In this document: piece after piece, positions 23,657 to 30,965 of the stretch | Layout of the letters: every line of letters begins with the position of its first letter | Numbering within the stretch: the stretch's first letter is position 1 | Origin: Flavobacterium sp. ZT3R18 | Lineage (GTDB): Bacteria > Bacteroidota > Bacteroidia > Flavobacteriales > Flavobacteriaceae | Direction of reading: 5' to 3' | Length of the DNA: 64,000 bases | Assembly: GCF_007097385.1 (NCBI RefSeq) | Contig: NZ_VJZS01000004.1 | Coordinates: forward strand, 1 to 64,000 | The notes under the pieces: generated by a model | Database searches by the model: none | Told to the model about the DNA's origin: nothing | Seen by the model: only the letters and a program-made list of their open reading frames with translations | Made by a program: the position numbers and the translations under genes

Positions 23657-23752
23657 TTACTGTATTAATTCGACTATTGAAGCAACAAACCGTTCCAGTG
23701 CGCCTTCGCTAATGTCAAAATACAAATCGGGTTCGATGCATTCTATTTCCAT
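23657..23752 (-). CDS. Possible 31-aa peptide
   Basis: A minus-strand frame (MEIECIEPDLYFDISEGALE, RFVASIVELIQ) begins 11 nt after the ABC ATPase stop, ends before the adenosyltransferase gene and has protein-like composition. It may be a small gene or the degraded tail of something larger; the open frame continues upstream into the ATPase gene. Weak evidence. Confidence 0.3.
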   Translation of the reverse strand: MEIECIEPDLYFDISEGALERFVASIVELIQ

Positions 23753-23762
23753 TAAATGCAAT

Positions 23763-24497
23763 TCAGTGAATACTGTCGGCTGCCATCTCGGCAAGGCTAT
23801 CAGTAGGCAGTCTGTTTGGAGTATCGCTCTCTATAAGCCCGTCTCTCAATCGAATAACGCGATGTGCATAAGCAGCAATTTCTTCTTCGTGAGTTACCAA
23901 AATCACCGTGTTTCCATTGGCGTGTATGTCGCCAAAAAGTTTCATGATCTCTAATGATGTTTTACTGTCAAGATTCCCGGTGGGTTCATCTGCAAGAATG
24001 ATAGAAGGTTTATTGACCAATGCTCTAGCGATAGCCACACGCTGGCGTTGTCCTCCAGAAAGTTGGTTGGGTTGATGATCCATTCTGTCACCAAGATTTA
24101 CTTGATTAAGCACTTCGGTAGCGCGAATAGTTCTTTCGGCTTTTGAGCTACCTGCATAGATCATTGGTAAGGCTACATTGTCTAAGGCTGTTGTTCTGGG
24201 TAGTAGATTGAATGTCTGGAAAACAAAACCAATTTCTTTGTTCCTAATTTCGGCCAGTTCATCGTCTTTCATGTGACTCACATCTTTACTGTTCAAAATA
24301 TAAGTACCAGATGTTGGGGTGTCTAAACAACCCAATAAATTCATTAAGGTAGATTTTCCGGAACCAGAAGGTCCCATCAGTGCTACATATTCCCCTTTGT
24401 TAATTTCTAAATCAATGCCTTTTAGTACATAGACTATTTCGTTTCCAAGTGCAAAATCTCGTTTGATATTGGTGATTTTTATTAATGGGTTTTTCAT
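23763..24497 (-). CDS. ABC transporter ATP-binding protein (LolD/MacB type)
   Basis: A 244-residue ATPase with Walker [16 protein letters not shown]-loop [14 protein letters not shown], signature [15 protein letters not shown], Walker [13 protein letters not shown] and switch His LVTHEEEIA. The sequence is typical of the LolD/MacB/FtsE clade, which powers lipoprotein release or efflux by a MacB-like permease. No permease gene is adjacent, so the partner is encoded elsewhere. Confidence 0.9.
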   Translation of the reverse strand: MKNPLIKITNIKRDFALGNEIVYVLKGIDLEINKGEYVALMGPSGSGKSTLMNLLGCLDTPTSGTYILNSKDVSHMKDDELAEIRNKEIGFVFQTFNLLPRTTALDNVALPMIYAGSSKAERTIRATEVLNQVNLGDRMDHQPNQLSGGQRQRVAIARALVNKPSIILADEPTGNLDSKTSLEIMKLFGDIHANGNTVILVTHEEEIAAYAHRVIRLRDGLIESDTPNRLPTDSLAEMAADSIH

Positions 24498-24844
24498 TTT
24501 TGAAATTGTTTGAGTAATTGGTAATTCCTATTAGTGTCTCAGTAAATGAAATGTTACAATTTCCGAGATTATTTTATTGTTCGAAATTTTTTAAGCTCAT
24601 TGAATCCAAATTGAAAAATGGTCCTTCTTCGTGGTCACGCCTTATAGAAAGCAACTTTTATTAACCAATCTCCAATCGTTGCGATAACTTTTGATTTTTA
24701 TCTCTTTCTAAGTTTTTCTATTTCGGACAACCAATGAATGATGGGGAAGTGAGTGAGTCTTTTAAATGAAAGGTGTTGCTGTTTTATAAATAAGTATTCT
24801 ATCGGAAGGGGTGTATAACTTTATGTTGTTGTTTTATTTATATT
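24498..24844. other. Intergenic region without detectable gene
   Basis: About 350 bp upstream of both the ABC ATPase (minus) and the lipoprotein (plus). I see no coding frame of note. It probably holds the two divergent promoters. Confidence 0.4.
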
Positions 24845-24896
24845 AATATTTTAACTTAAAAAACATAGTTATAATTATTTTTTAAGTTAAAATATT
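24845..24896. promoter_or_regulatory. Perfect 19-bp inverted repeat upstream of lipoprotein gene
   Basis: aatattttaacttaaaaaa (24845-24863) is exactly complementary to 24878-24896, with a 14-nt loop. It ends 58 nt before the lipoprotein start, with a promoter-like tatattta nearby (24914-24921). It is either a large operator or a structured 5' element. It lacks GC pairs, so it is unlikely to be an efficient terminator. Confidence 0.55.
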
Positions 24897-24954
24897 AGTA
24901 TATTGTAAATATGACTATATTTACCTTACGAATGTTTAATCAAACCCAGTAATT

Positions 24955-25623
24955 ATGAAAAGTAAAAAAATGTTATTAGGAGTAGCGTTAATCGCTTTAG
25001 GATTCACATCTTGTAAGGATGAAAAAGAAACACAAGCAGAGAAAACAGTTGACATGTATGTTGTTTATGTAGATTCTTTAGGGAAGGTTGCAGACGCTAA
25101 AACTAATTGGCAGGCAATTGATGCCGGATATCAAATGAAAACCAGCGAAGCGGAAGCTGCTTTGGCAAATTTGAAGAATAAAGAAAAAGCGCAGGAAAAA
25201 GTAGATGCGAGTAAAGCCAAGTTTGATGATTTAAAAGCTAAAGTGGAAGCGGATATGGAAGCTGAAAAACAAGCTACAGACGCCGCAAATCCTAAGCAGA
25301 AGTTGCGAAATAATTTGTTTGGAGAAGGAAAAGTTGGTGATGATATGAATTTTTCATGGGTCAACAAAGACAATATTTTAAAAGTGTATGAAACTTTTTT
25401 TCAATCTTACAAAGATAACAAATCTAATTTTTCAAGAGAAGACTATGATGAAGTGAAATTGATGTATGAAGCATTAGATAGCAGAAAAAACACTGTTGAG
25501 AAAGAAGGTTTGTCTTCATCGGATAATGGCGAAATAGCCGAAATTAAATTTAAGTTTGCACCAATGTTTAAAGTGAACAGAATAGGTGCGAAATCTAGAG
25601 AAATGGAAAAAGCAAAAGAATAA
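24955..25623 (+). CDS. Putative lipoprotein with coiled-coil
   Basis: A 222-residue protein with a lipoprotein signal (MLLGVALIALGFTSC, lipobox FTSC), so probably anchored at the outer membrane or periplasm. Residues about 60-105 are a strong Ala/Lys/Glu coiled-coil (SEAEAALANLKNKEKAQEKV). The second half contains KVYETFFQSYKDN and EVKLMYEALDSRKN, which look helical. I do not recognise a named family with certainty. Monocistronic, with a 19-bp dyad upstream and a terminator downstream. Confidence 0.75.
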   Translation: MKSKKMLLGVALIALGFTSCKDEKETQAEKTVDMYVVYVDSLGKVADAKTNWQAIDAGYQMKTSEAEAALANLKNKEKAQEKVDASKAKFDDLKAKVEADMEAEKQATDAANPKQKLRNNLFGEGKVGDDMNFSWVNKDNILKVYETFFQSYKDNKSNFSREDYDEVKLMYEALDSRKNTVEKEGLSSSDNGEIAEIKFKFAPMFKVNRIGAKSREMEKAKE

Positions 25624-25647
25624 GTAATTGTTAATTCAACTAAAGAA

Positions 25648-25679
25648 TGACAGTCAGAAACGGCTGTCATTTTTTTTGT
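25648..25679 (+). terminator. Terminator of lipoprotein gene
   Basis: atgacag and ctgtcat arms followed by eight T. Confidence 0.9.
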
Positions 25680-25849
25680 TTAAAATTATAAGAGCTTTTT
25701 TAAGAGTTGGAAGTTGTTTAATCGAAAAGTTTAAAGTTCAAAACATGTTTACATAAGTAAAAACTTATTTAAAATATCAATACAGTGCATTTTGTCGATT
25801 AAATGTGAATTTTAACGATTTTTATTTGTTTAATCTGGATTTTTAATAG

Positions 25850-26032
25850 TATGTTTGTAAGACAAAAGAGGTTATGTATCAAATGTAGGCTATTGGGCAT
25901 GTAACTTTTTATTTTAATGGTTTATGGTTTATCAATTTTAGTGATTGGAGTGAATTAAAAACTGAATTAGTAATAGTACAGATTTACTAATTCAAAATGA
26001 AAAAGACAGTCATGGGGGTGACTGTCTTTTTT
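25850..26032 (+). ncRNA. Candidate small RNA
   Basis: A promoter-like TTTG (25825-25828), 21-nt spacer and tatgtttg (25850-25857) point into 150 nt with no usable reading frame. A hairpin with arms gaattagtaa/ttactaattc (about 25963-25992) follows, then a strong terminator hairpin (aaaagacagtca / tgactgtctttt). The terminator also serves the convergent methyltransferase gene, so transcription of this strand is a hypothesis. Confidence 0.35.
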
Positions 26033-26033
26033 T
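26000..26033. terminator. Bidirectional terminator
   Basis: aaaaagacagtca and tgactgtcttttt form a 12-13 bp stem with tails on both strands. Confidence 0.88.
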
Positions 26034-26841
26034 ATGCCCGAATAATAAAATGCTGTTTGGGTTGTTCGTATCTAAAGAAAACCAATCCCCATTGAAAAGT
26101 GTCAATACTAACAGTTACTTTTGGGTGTTTTTTTATGATCTCCCAAGCTTCTTCCATTTCCTCAGACCAGTGAATGTCATCAAATATCCATACCGTTTCG
26201 TTAGTAATCGTAGGCAATAGCAATTCGAAATACTCTAGAGTAGCTTTTTTAGAGTGGTTGCCGTCGAAGAAAATCAGATTGCAGTCCCGATAGCTATCGG
26301 GATTAGATTTTAGTCCCGAAAGCTTTCGGGAGCAGATTTCTAAGTAGCTATTAAACTCAGTTACAATACATTCTACATTGTTGCAGCTAAATTTTTGCAA
26401 TTGATTTTTTGCCATTGCCATTGTATTGGGACAACCTTCCAGAGTTATAATGGACGCCTTCGGATTCCCTAATGAAAGGGCGGAAGTCGCTAATCCAAGT
26501 GAAGTGCCAATTTCCAATATCGTATCAGGTTGAAAATAATTGGCAATTCTATACAATAATTGAGCTCGTTTGGCCGAAATTCCTGCTGTTTTGGCAATTT
26601 GAGCAATTGATCTGGTATTGGATTTAAAAACACGAGAACCCGCTCCAAAATCAGTTACTTCAATAGTGTTTTTATTTTGTAAAAGTTCGTTTCGGTAATT
26701 TTCTAAAACAACATATTCCGATTTGAATTTTTTGGCATAAAAGCATTTGGTCAATAAATTAAACACAAATGGAGAATGTACAGCATGTTCGTTTTTGGAG
26801 TGCCAAAGGAATTGTAAATAGGATTTTATTTGAAATAGCAT
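26032..26841 (-). CDS. SAM-dependent O-methyltransferase-like protein
   Basis: A 269-residue class I methyltransferase: motif I is ILEIGTSLGLATSALSL, motif II ITLEGCPNTMAMA, and the acidic metal/substrate site LIFFDGNHSKKATLEYFE, as in catechol O-methyltransferase-like enzymes. I start at ATG 26841 (MLFQIKSYLQFLWHSKNEHA). The frame is open 31 codons further upstream, but a promoter-like TATCTTTG (26881-26888, minus strand) lies there. Two 18-bp palindromes are embedded in frame at about residues 170-186 (SRKLSGLKSNPDSYRD). They add a segment between motif II and the acidic site. Confidence 0.8.
   Translation of the reverse strand: MLFQIKSYLQFLWHSKNEHAVHSPFVFNLLTKCFYAKKFKSEYVVLENYRNELLQNKNTIEVTDFGAGSRVFKSNTRSIAQIAKTAGISAKRAQLLYRIANYFQPDTILEIGTSLGLATSALSLGNPKASIITLEGCPNTMAMAKNQLQKFSCNNVECIVTEFNSYLEICSRKLSGLKSNPDSYRDCNLIFFDGNHSKKATLEYFELLLPTITNETVWIFDDIHWSEEMEEAWEIIKKHPKVTVSIDTFQWGLVFFRYEQPKQHFIIRA
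26285..26302. repeat. 18-bp palindrome inside methyltransferase gene
   Basis: tcccgatagctatcggga, a perfect palindrome identical to 35307-35324. Confidence 0.85.
26314..26331. repeat. Second 18-bp palindrome inside methyltransferase gene
   Basis: tcccgaaagctttcggga, a perfect palindrome 11 bp from the previous one. The two centres differ but the ends are the same. Confidence 0.85.
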
Positions 26842-27025
26842 AAAGACGATTTGGGCTTTTAGAAAGAGGGCACGAAGATACAAAGATAAAATAAAAACAT
26901 ATTTAATAGTTGGGTTTTCAGCTGTATTAAACACTATTAGTTCTAGAAGCGAATGCCTTGATAATTACTGAAAATTCAGGAACTAAACTATTCACTCCTC
27001 ACGAGTTGCTATTCAATTTAAACAC

Positions 27026-27033
27026 TATATTTG
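27026..27033 (+). promoter_or_regulatory. -7 promoter element of SDR gene
   Basis: tatatttg (TAnnTTTG), 42 nt before the ATG at 27076. Confidence 0.5.
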
Positions 27034-27075
27034 CGCCCTTGGAATTTACGCCAAGAACAGCAATGAATTTTTATA

Positions 27076-28626
27076 ATGATGAAGGAAGCAATAGAGAGTA
27101 AAAGCGCGATAACATTGGAACAAATAAACCAATGTATCACTATTTTGACACAATTGAATGTAGATACAGACCAGATTTTTGAAATACCAAAAGAGCAAAG
27201 AACAGCCTTAATCATAGCGGCTGGACAATTTTCGCGTCCAGATCGTGATGAGTTTGCGCGAAGAAAAAAGGACGGAAAAGCATTGGCCAAACGCAAACAG
27301 GAGAAGAAAGACAGAACGGCTCGTAAGGAAACCGGAATTCGTTCTGCCCGTGAAGCAAGTGTTTTTGTGGCTCCAAAGCTTTTAGCGATGAACGACCTTG
27401 CTAGCAAAGAACAATTAGAACTCGAGACACCTAGAAAGTGTTATGTGTGCAAAACGGAGTTTACCAAAATGCACCATTTTTATGATTCGATGTGTCCGGA
27501 TTGTGGCGATTTTAATTACGCCAAACGTTTTCAAACGGCAGATGTAAAAGGACAAATCGCAGTGATTACGGGATCACGATTAAAAATAGGCTATCACATT
27601 ACTTTGATGCTGTTGCGTGGTGGAGCAACTGTTGTAGCAACGACTCGTTTTCCGGTGGATTCGGCTTTGCGTTTTTCTAAGGAAGACGATTTTATGGAGT
27701 GGGGACATCGCCTAAAAATTCACGGATTGGATTTGAGACATATTCCGAGTGTGGAGATTTTTTGCAATTTCATTGAACAAAAATACGGTCGATTGGATAT
27801 CCTGATCAATAATGCGGCGCAAACCGTGAGACGTCCAGCGGGATTCTATACCCACTTGATGGAAAATGAAGAGCGAGCAATAGCGACTTTGCCAAAACCG
27901 GCACAGGAATTATTATTGGATCATACCAATTGTTTGGGTGAACTAAAAGTATTGACCTCGGGAGCTTCTTCCAATCAAAATATGCCGGTAACTTGGCACG
28001 GACCCGAACCTGGAATTGGTTTAAGGGCTTCCGCCAAATTATCCCAAATTCCGTATTCTTTCGATAATACGTTGGTTGCACAAGAAGTTTTTCCGGAAGG
28101 AGAACTCGATGCCGACTTGCAGCAAGTAGATTTGCGAAAAGTAAACAGCTGGAGATTGAAGTTGGGACAAATCGAAACCACCGAAATGATCGAAGTGCAA
28201 CTCGTGAATTCGGTGGCGCCTTTTGTATTGTGTAACCGCCTTTCGGAAGTGATGAAGAAAGACAACACGGGCAAAAAACACATCATAAATGTTTCGGCTA
28301 TGGAAGGGAAGTTTTACCGCGATTTCAAAGAAGACCGTCACCCGCATACCAATATGGCCAAAGCAGCCTTGAACATGCTCACGCACACTGCCGCAGGAAC
28401 TTTGGCAAAAGACGGGATTTTTATGAATGCCGTAGACACAGGTTGGGTAACCGACGAAGATCCAGCAGAACTAGCCAAACGAAAACAAGAAGAACAAGAT
28501 TTTCAACCACCACTGGATATTGTGGATGGTGCGGCACGAGTTATGGATCCTTTGTTTGACGGTATTAATACAGGAAAACACTGGTGCGGAAAGTTTTTGA
28601 AAGATTATAATCCTATTGCTTGGTAG
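27076..28626 (+). CDS. Zinc-ribbon SDR-family oxidoreductase
   Basis: A 516-residue protein. Residues about 1-115 are helical and very basic in the middle ([20 protein letters not shown]). Residues about 122-150 form a Cys4 ribbon (CYVCKTEF...[12 protein letters not shown]). From about 158 a Rossmann SDR domain follows ([34 protein letters not shown]). The usual TGxxxGIG is TGSRLKIG. The YxxxK catalytic position reads TNMAK, so Thr replaces the catalytic Tyr while the Lys remains. Larger SDRs of this layout also occur in eukaryotic microbes. Substrate and activity are unknown. Confidence 0.82.
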   Translation: MMKEAIESKSAITLEQINQCITILTQLNVDTDQIFEIPKEQRTALIIAAGQFSRPDRDEFARRKKDGKALAKRKQEKKDRTARKETGIRSAREASVFVAPKLLAMNDLASKEQLELETPRKCYVCKTEFTKMHHFYDSMCPDCGDFNYAKRFQTADVKGQIAVITGSRLKIGYHITLMLLRGGATVVATTRFPVDSALRFSKEDDFMEWGHRLKIHGLDLRHIPSVEIFCNFIEQKYGRLDILINNAAQTVRRPAGFYTHLMENEERAIATLPKPAQELLLDHTNCLGELKVLTSGASSNQNMPVTWHGPEPGIGLRASAKLSQIPYSFDNTLVAQEVFPEGELDADLQQVDLRKVNSWRLKLGQIETTEMIEVQLVNSVAPFVLCNRLSEVMKKDNTGKKHIINVSAMEGKFYRDFKEDRHPHTNMAKAALNMLTHTAAGTLAKDGIFMNAVDTGWVTDEDPAELAKRKQEEQDFQPPLDIVDGAARVMDPLFDGINTGKHWCGKFLKDYNPIAW

Positions 28627-28703
28627 TTTTTAGTTTTCAGTCGCAGTTTTCAGTTGAACAGTCGAAGATTTTAATTTGAAAATTCTTTAATTAGATGAAA
28701 AAT

Positions 28704-28739
28704 AAAACCACAACAGAATTAGATTCCGTTGTGGTTTTT
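28704..28739. terminator. Hairpin terminator, cacaac family copy 1
   Basis: aaaccacaac and gttgtggttttt with loop agaattagattcc, between SDR (plus) and GNAT (minus). Nearly the same hairpin recurs at 29391, 30178 and 30875. Confidence 0.8.
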
Positions 28740-28841
28740 GTATTTTCTAGATTGGTGTCTTTTACATTGTAGATAAAAAAAACATTGCTATAAAACGTCT
28801 ATATACCTAAGCAATTGAAGCGTTTTGTGAAATTTTAAATT

Positions 28842-29351
28842 TTAATTGAGCAGCTCCCAGTGAATCATTTCATTATCCCTTCCTACTTCATTAAAATTTA
28901 ATTTAGTTAATATCTTTGAAGAATAGATGTTTTCTAAAAGACATTTAGCGGTTATTAACGTAACCTCGGAGTTCGAAAAAGCCCATTTGATTAGACCACG
29001 AGAAGCTTCGCTTGCATACCCTTTTTTTCTTTCACTATCAATTATGCCATAACCAATATCTACTGCTCCTAAATGATTTGGTTTCCCTTTAAATCCGATA
29101 TCGCCAATAATTGTCATCTCCTCTTTCAAAACGATCATCCAAGATTCAAAACCTGTAGGTTCTTGAACTAAATTCAGATTATTCAGTATTTTTGGAATTG
29201 TATCTAAAGTTTCTTCATCTGGATATCCTTTTCCTAAATGGAACCCCATTTCAATAAGTTTGGTAAAATCATCGCTTAAAATGATATTAGCAATTTCTTT
29301 TGTAAAAGGGATTAGCAAAAGTCTATCTGTAATTATATTTTTTAGATTCAT
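28842..29351 (-). CDS. GNAT family N-acetyltransferase
   Basis: A 169-residue RimJ/RimL-type acetyltransferase: it opens IITDRLLLIPFTKEIANIIL, has the acetyl-CoA loop YGIIDSERKKGYASEASRGL, and ends AKCLLENIYSSKILTKLNF. It would acetylate a protein N-terminus or a small amine using acetyl-CoA. I chose ATG 29351; an upstream in-frame start at 29399 would run through the neighbouring terminator hairpin. It stands as a single gene between two near-identical terminators. Confidence 0.85.
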   Translation of the reverse strand: MNLKNIITDRLLLIPFTKEIANIILSDDFTKLIEMGFHLGKGYPDEETLDTIPKILNNLNLVQEPTGFESWMIVLKEEMTIIGDIGFKGKPNHLGAVDIGYGIIDSERKKGYASEASRGLIKWAFSNSEVTLITAKCLLENIYSSKILTKLNFNEVGRDNEMIHWELLN

Positions 29352-29390
29352 GATATTATATTTTTCTAAAGTATTTAGGATTGTTGAAAA

Positions 29391-29429
29391 AAAAACCACA
29401 ACGAAATCAAATTATGTTGTGGTTTTTTT
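29391..29429. terminator. Hairpin terminator, cacaac family copy 2
   Basis: aaaaccacaac and gttgtggttttttt arms. It terminates the HepT/MntA operon on the minus strand. Confidence 0.8.
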
Positions 29430-29457
29430 ATTGTGGATGTATAGGCGGAAGTATTTA

Positions 29458-29796
29458 TTATTCTCCTAACATTTTTTCGACCTCTTTTTGTAGAATGGGT
29501 AAATGCCGTATTACAATTCCCCAAATCACATCGTCTGAAACAGAATCATAGCCGTGAATTATTCTATTTCTAACATCCACTATTTTTCGGGAGTTCGAAA
29601 TAATGATTTGACTATCTTCTTTTAAAATTCGGTTCATTGCTTCACCGATGATTTCAATATTCCTTTCTACAGCTCTTTTAGTTCTTAAATCATTTTCATA
29701 AACTTTAAATTCTTTTGGACGATCAACAAAATAACTTTCGATTTCATTAATTGAACTTAGAATATCATAAAGCCAAGTTTTGATATTATTGTCCAT
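29458..29796 (-). CDS. HepT-like ribonuclease toxin (DUF86)
   Basis: A 112-residue helical HEPN-domain protein. The catalytic Rx4HxY motif is RNRIIHGYD at about residue 72. The N-terminus (DILSSINEIESYF) and RTKRAVERNIEIIGEAMNR match HepT. It is the toxin of a HepT/MntA module, which cleaves or inactivates RNA until the nucleotidyltransferase partner AMPylates it on the motif Tyr. The start overlaps the end of the antitoxin gene by 11 nt. Confidence 0.9.
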   Translation of the reverse strand: MDNNIKTWLYDILSSINEIESYFVDRPKEFKVYENDLRTKRAVERNIEIIGEAMNRILKEDSQIIISNSRKIVDVRNRIIHGYDSVSDDVIWGIVIRHLPILQKEVEKMLGE

Positions 29797-30091
29797 AAAT
29801 CAGTTGTTTACTTTGATTTATAGTTTTTCTAAAATATGGATTTTTAATTGCTTTTTCTTCAAGCAAATCAATTTCTCTTTTTAATATAGTTTCTAATGAA
29901 AACTTTAAAGCATAATAATTATCGACATAATCTAAAACATCTAACGGTTGAAATTCAACGATTAAGTCAATGTCGCTTTCATTATTGAATTTTTCAGTTA
30001 AAACGGAGCCAAATGCATACAATGACTTAACATTATGCGTTTTGCATAATTTTGTTATATCTGCTGTATGGCTTTCTATTGCATTCATCAT
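29786..30091 (-). CDS. MntA-like nucleotidyltransferase antitoxin
   Basis: A 101-residue minimal nucleotidyltransferase with GSVLTEKFNNESDIDLIVEF (GSX10DXD layout), the fold that AMPylates the HepT partner. Two Met codons (30091, 30088) open the frame; either is possible. A -7-like TATTTTTG on the minus strand (30106-30113) lies 15 nt upstream. It is the first gene of a two-gene operon. Confidence 0.88.
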   Translation of the reverse strand: MMNAIESHTADITKLCKTHNVKSLYAFGSVLTEKFNNESDIDLIVEFQPLDVLDYVDNYYALKFSLETILKREIDLLEEKAIKNPYFRKTINQSKQLIYGQ

Positions 30092-30177
30092 TTAAATTTA
30101 TAATTCAAAAATACGTATAATAATTCATTTACGATATTTTTGACCAAGCAAATCCCAACCTCTAAATGAGTTGTAAA

Positions 30178-30217
30178 TAAAACCCACAACAGAATTAGAT
30201 TCGGTTGTGGGTTTTTT
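30178..30217. terminator. Hairpin terminator, cacaac family copy 3
   Basis: aaacccacaac and gttgtgggttttttt with loop agaattagattcg. It lies downstream of the FKBP gene on the minus strand. Confidence 0.85.
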
Positions 30218-30286
30218 TATGTTTACTTTAATTAGGAATCCCTCAGATTGGGGTTTCTTGTATTGGCAGTAAAGCGGTGTTGCGGT

Positions 30287-30745
30287 TTAATTTACTTTAA
30301 TCAATTTAACATCAAAAATAAGTACTGAACCTCCAGGAATAGGACCCACAGCGTTATTTCCATATCCTAAATGGGCCGGTACCAAAAGAATACCGCTACC
30401 ACCAGTTTTGAAATGGGGGATACCTTCTGTCCAGCCTTTTATGACTTGATTCAAACCAAAAGAAATTCCTGCGGAAGTACTTTGATCGAATGCAGTTCCA
30501 TTTGAAAAATAACCTTTATAGGCAACGGTTACATTAGATGCTGCTGTAGGTTGCGCTCCAGTTCCAGCTTCGGTAATCACATAATACAGACCAGTATCAC
30601 TTTTTTGTGCAGTTAATTTGTTTTTAGCTATGTAATCGGTAATTTCTTTGTCGTTTTTGGCAACGTAATCCACTGTTGTTTCTTTGTTTTTAGAACAAGA
30701 AATAAAAAGAGTGAAGGCTAGTAGTGTAGATAATAGGTGTTTCAT
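30287..30745 (-). CDS. FKBP-type peptidyl-prolyl isomerase lipoprotein
   Basis: A 152-residue protein with a lipoprotein signal (LLSTLLAFTLFISCSKN, lipobox FISC), a short linker and one FKBP domain (VTVAYKGYFSNGTAFDQSTS, VIKGWTEGIPHFKTGGSGIL, VPAHLGYGNNAVGPIPGGS). It would catalyse prolyl isomerisation in the periplasm. ATG 30745 is chosen because the lipoprotein signal starts there and TATATTTG (30772-30779, minus strand) precedes it. Confidence 0.9.
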   Translation of the reverse strand: MKHLLSTLLAFTLFISCSKNKETTVDYVAKNDKEITDYIAKNKLTAQKSDTGLYYVITEAGTGAQPTAASNVTVAYKGYFSNGTAFDQSTSAGISFGLNQVIKGWTEGIPHFKTGGSGILLVPAHLGYGNNAVGPIPGGSVLIFDVKLIKVN

Positions 30746-30874
30746 AGATAATGGGTTGTTTTTTAGAAAGGCAAATATAGTAAAATTGGATAGGGTTTTT
30801 GTTAAAAGCATAAGTCTTAGTTTTTAGTTTGCCAAGCCAATAGTTTTGATTGAAAAGTTATTTGCTAAAAAATA

Positions 30875-30911
30875 AAAAGCCACAACAAAATTAAATCCCG
30901 TTGTGGTTTTT
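30875..30911. terminator. Hairpin terminator, cacaac family copy 4
   Basis: aaaagccacaac and gttgtggttttt arms, downstream of the ABC-F gene (minus strand). Confidence 0.75.
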
Positions 30912-30965
30912 GAAAACTATTTTAAAATAAGTGTCTACTGCAAACTGCGACTGAATACTAAAAAT

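Noticed and set aside
27018-27407. Minus-strand open frame at the start of the SDR gene
   Set aside because: It mirrors the Lys/Arg-rich coding segment of the SDR and has no own promoter or family signature.
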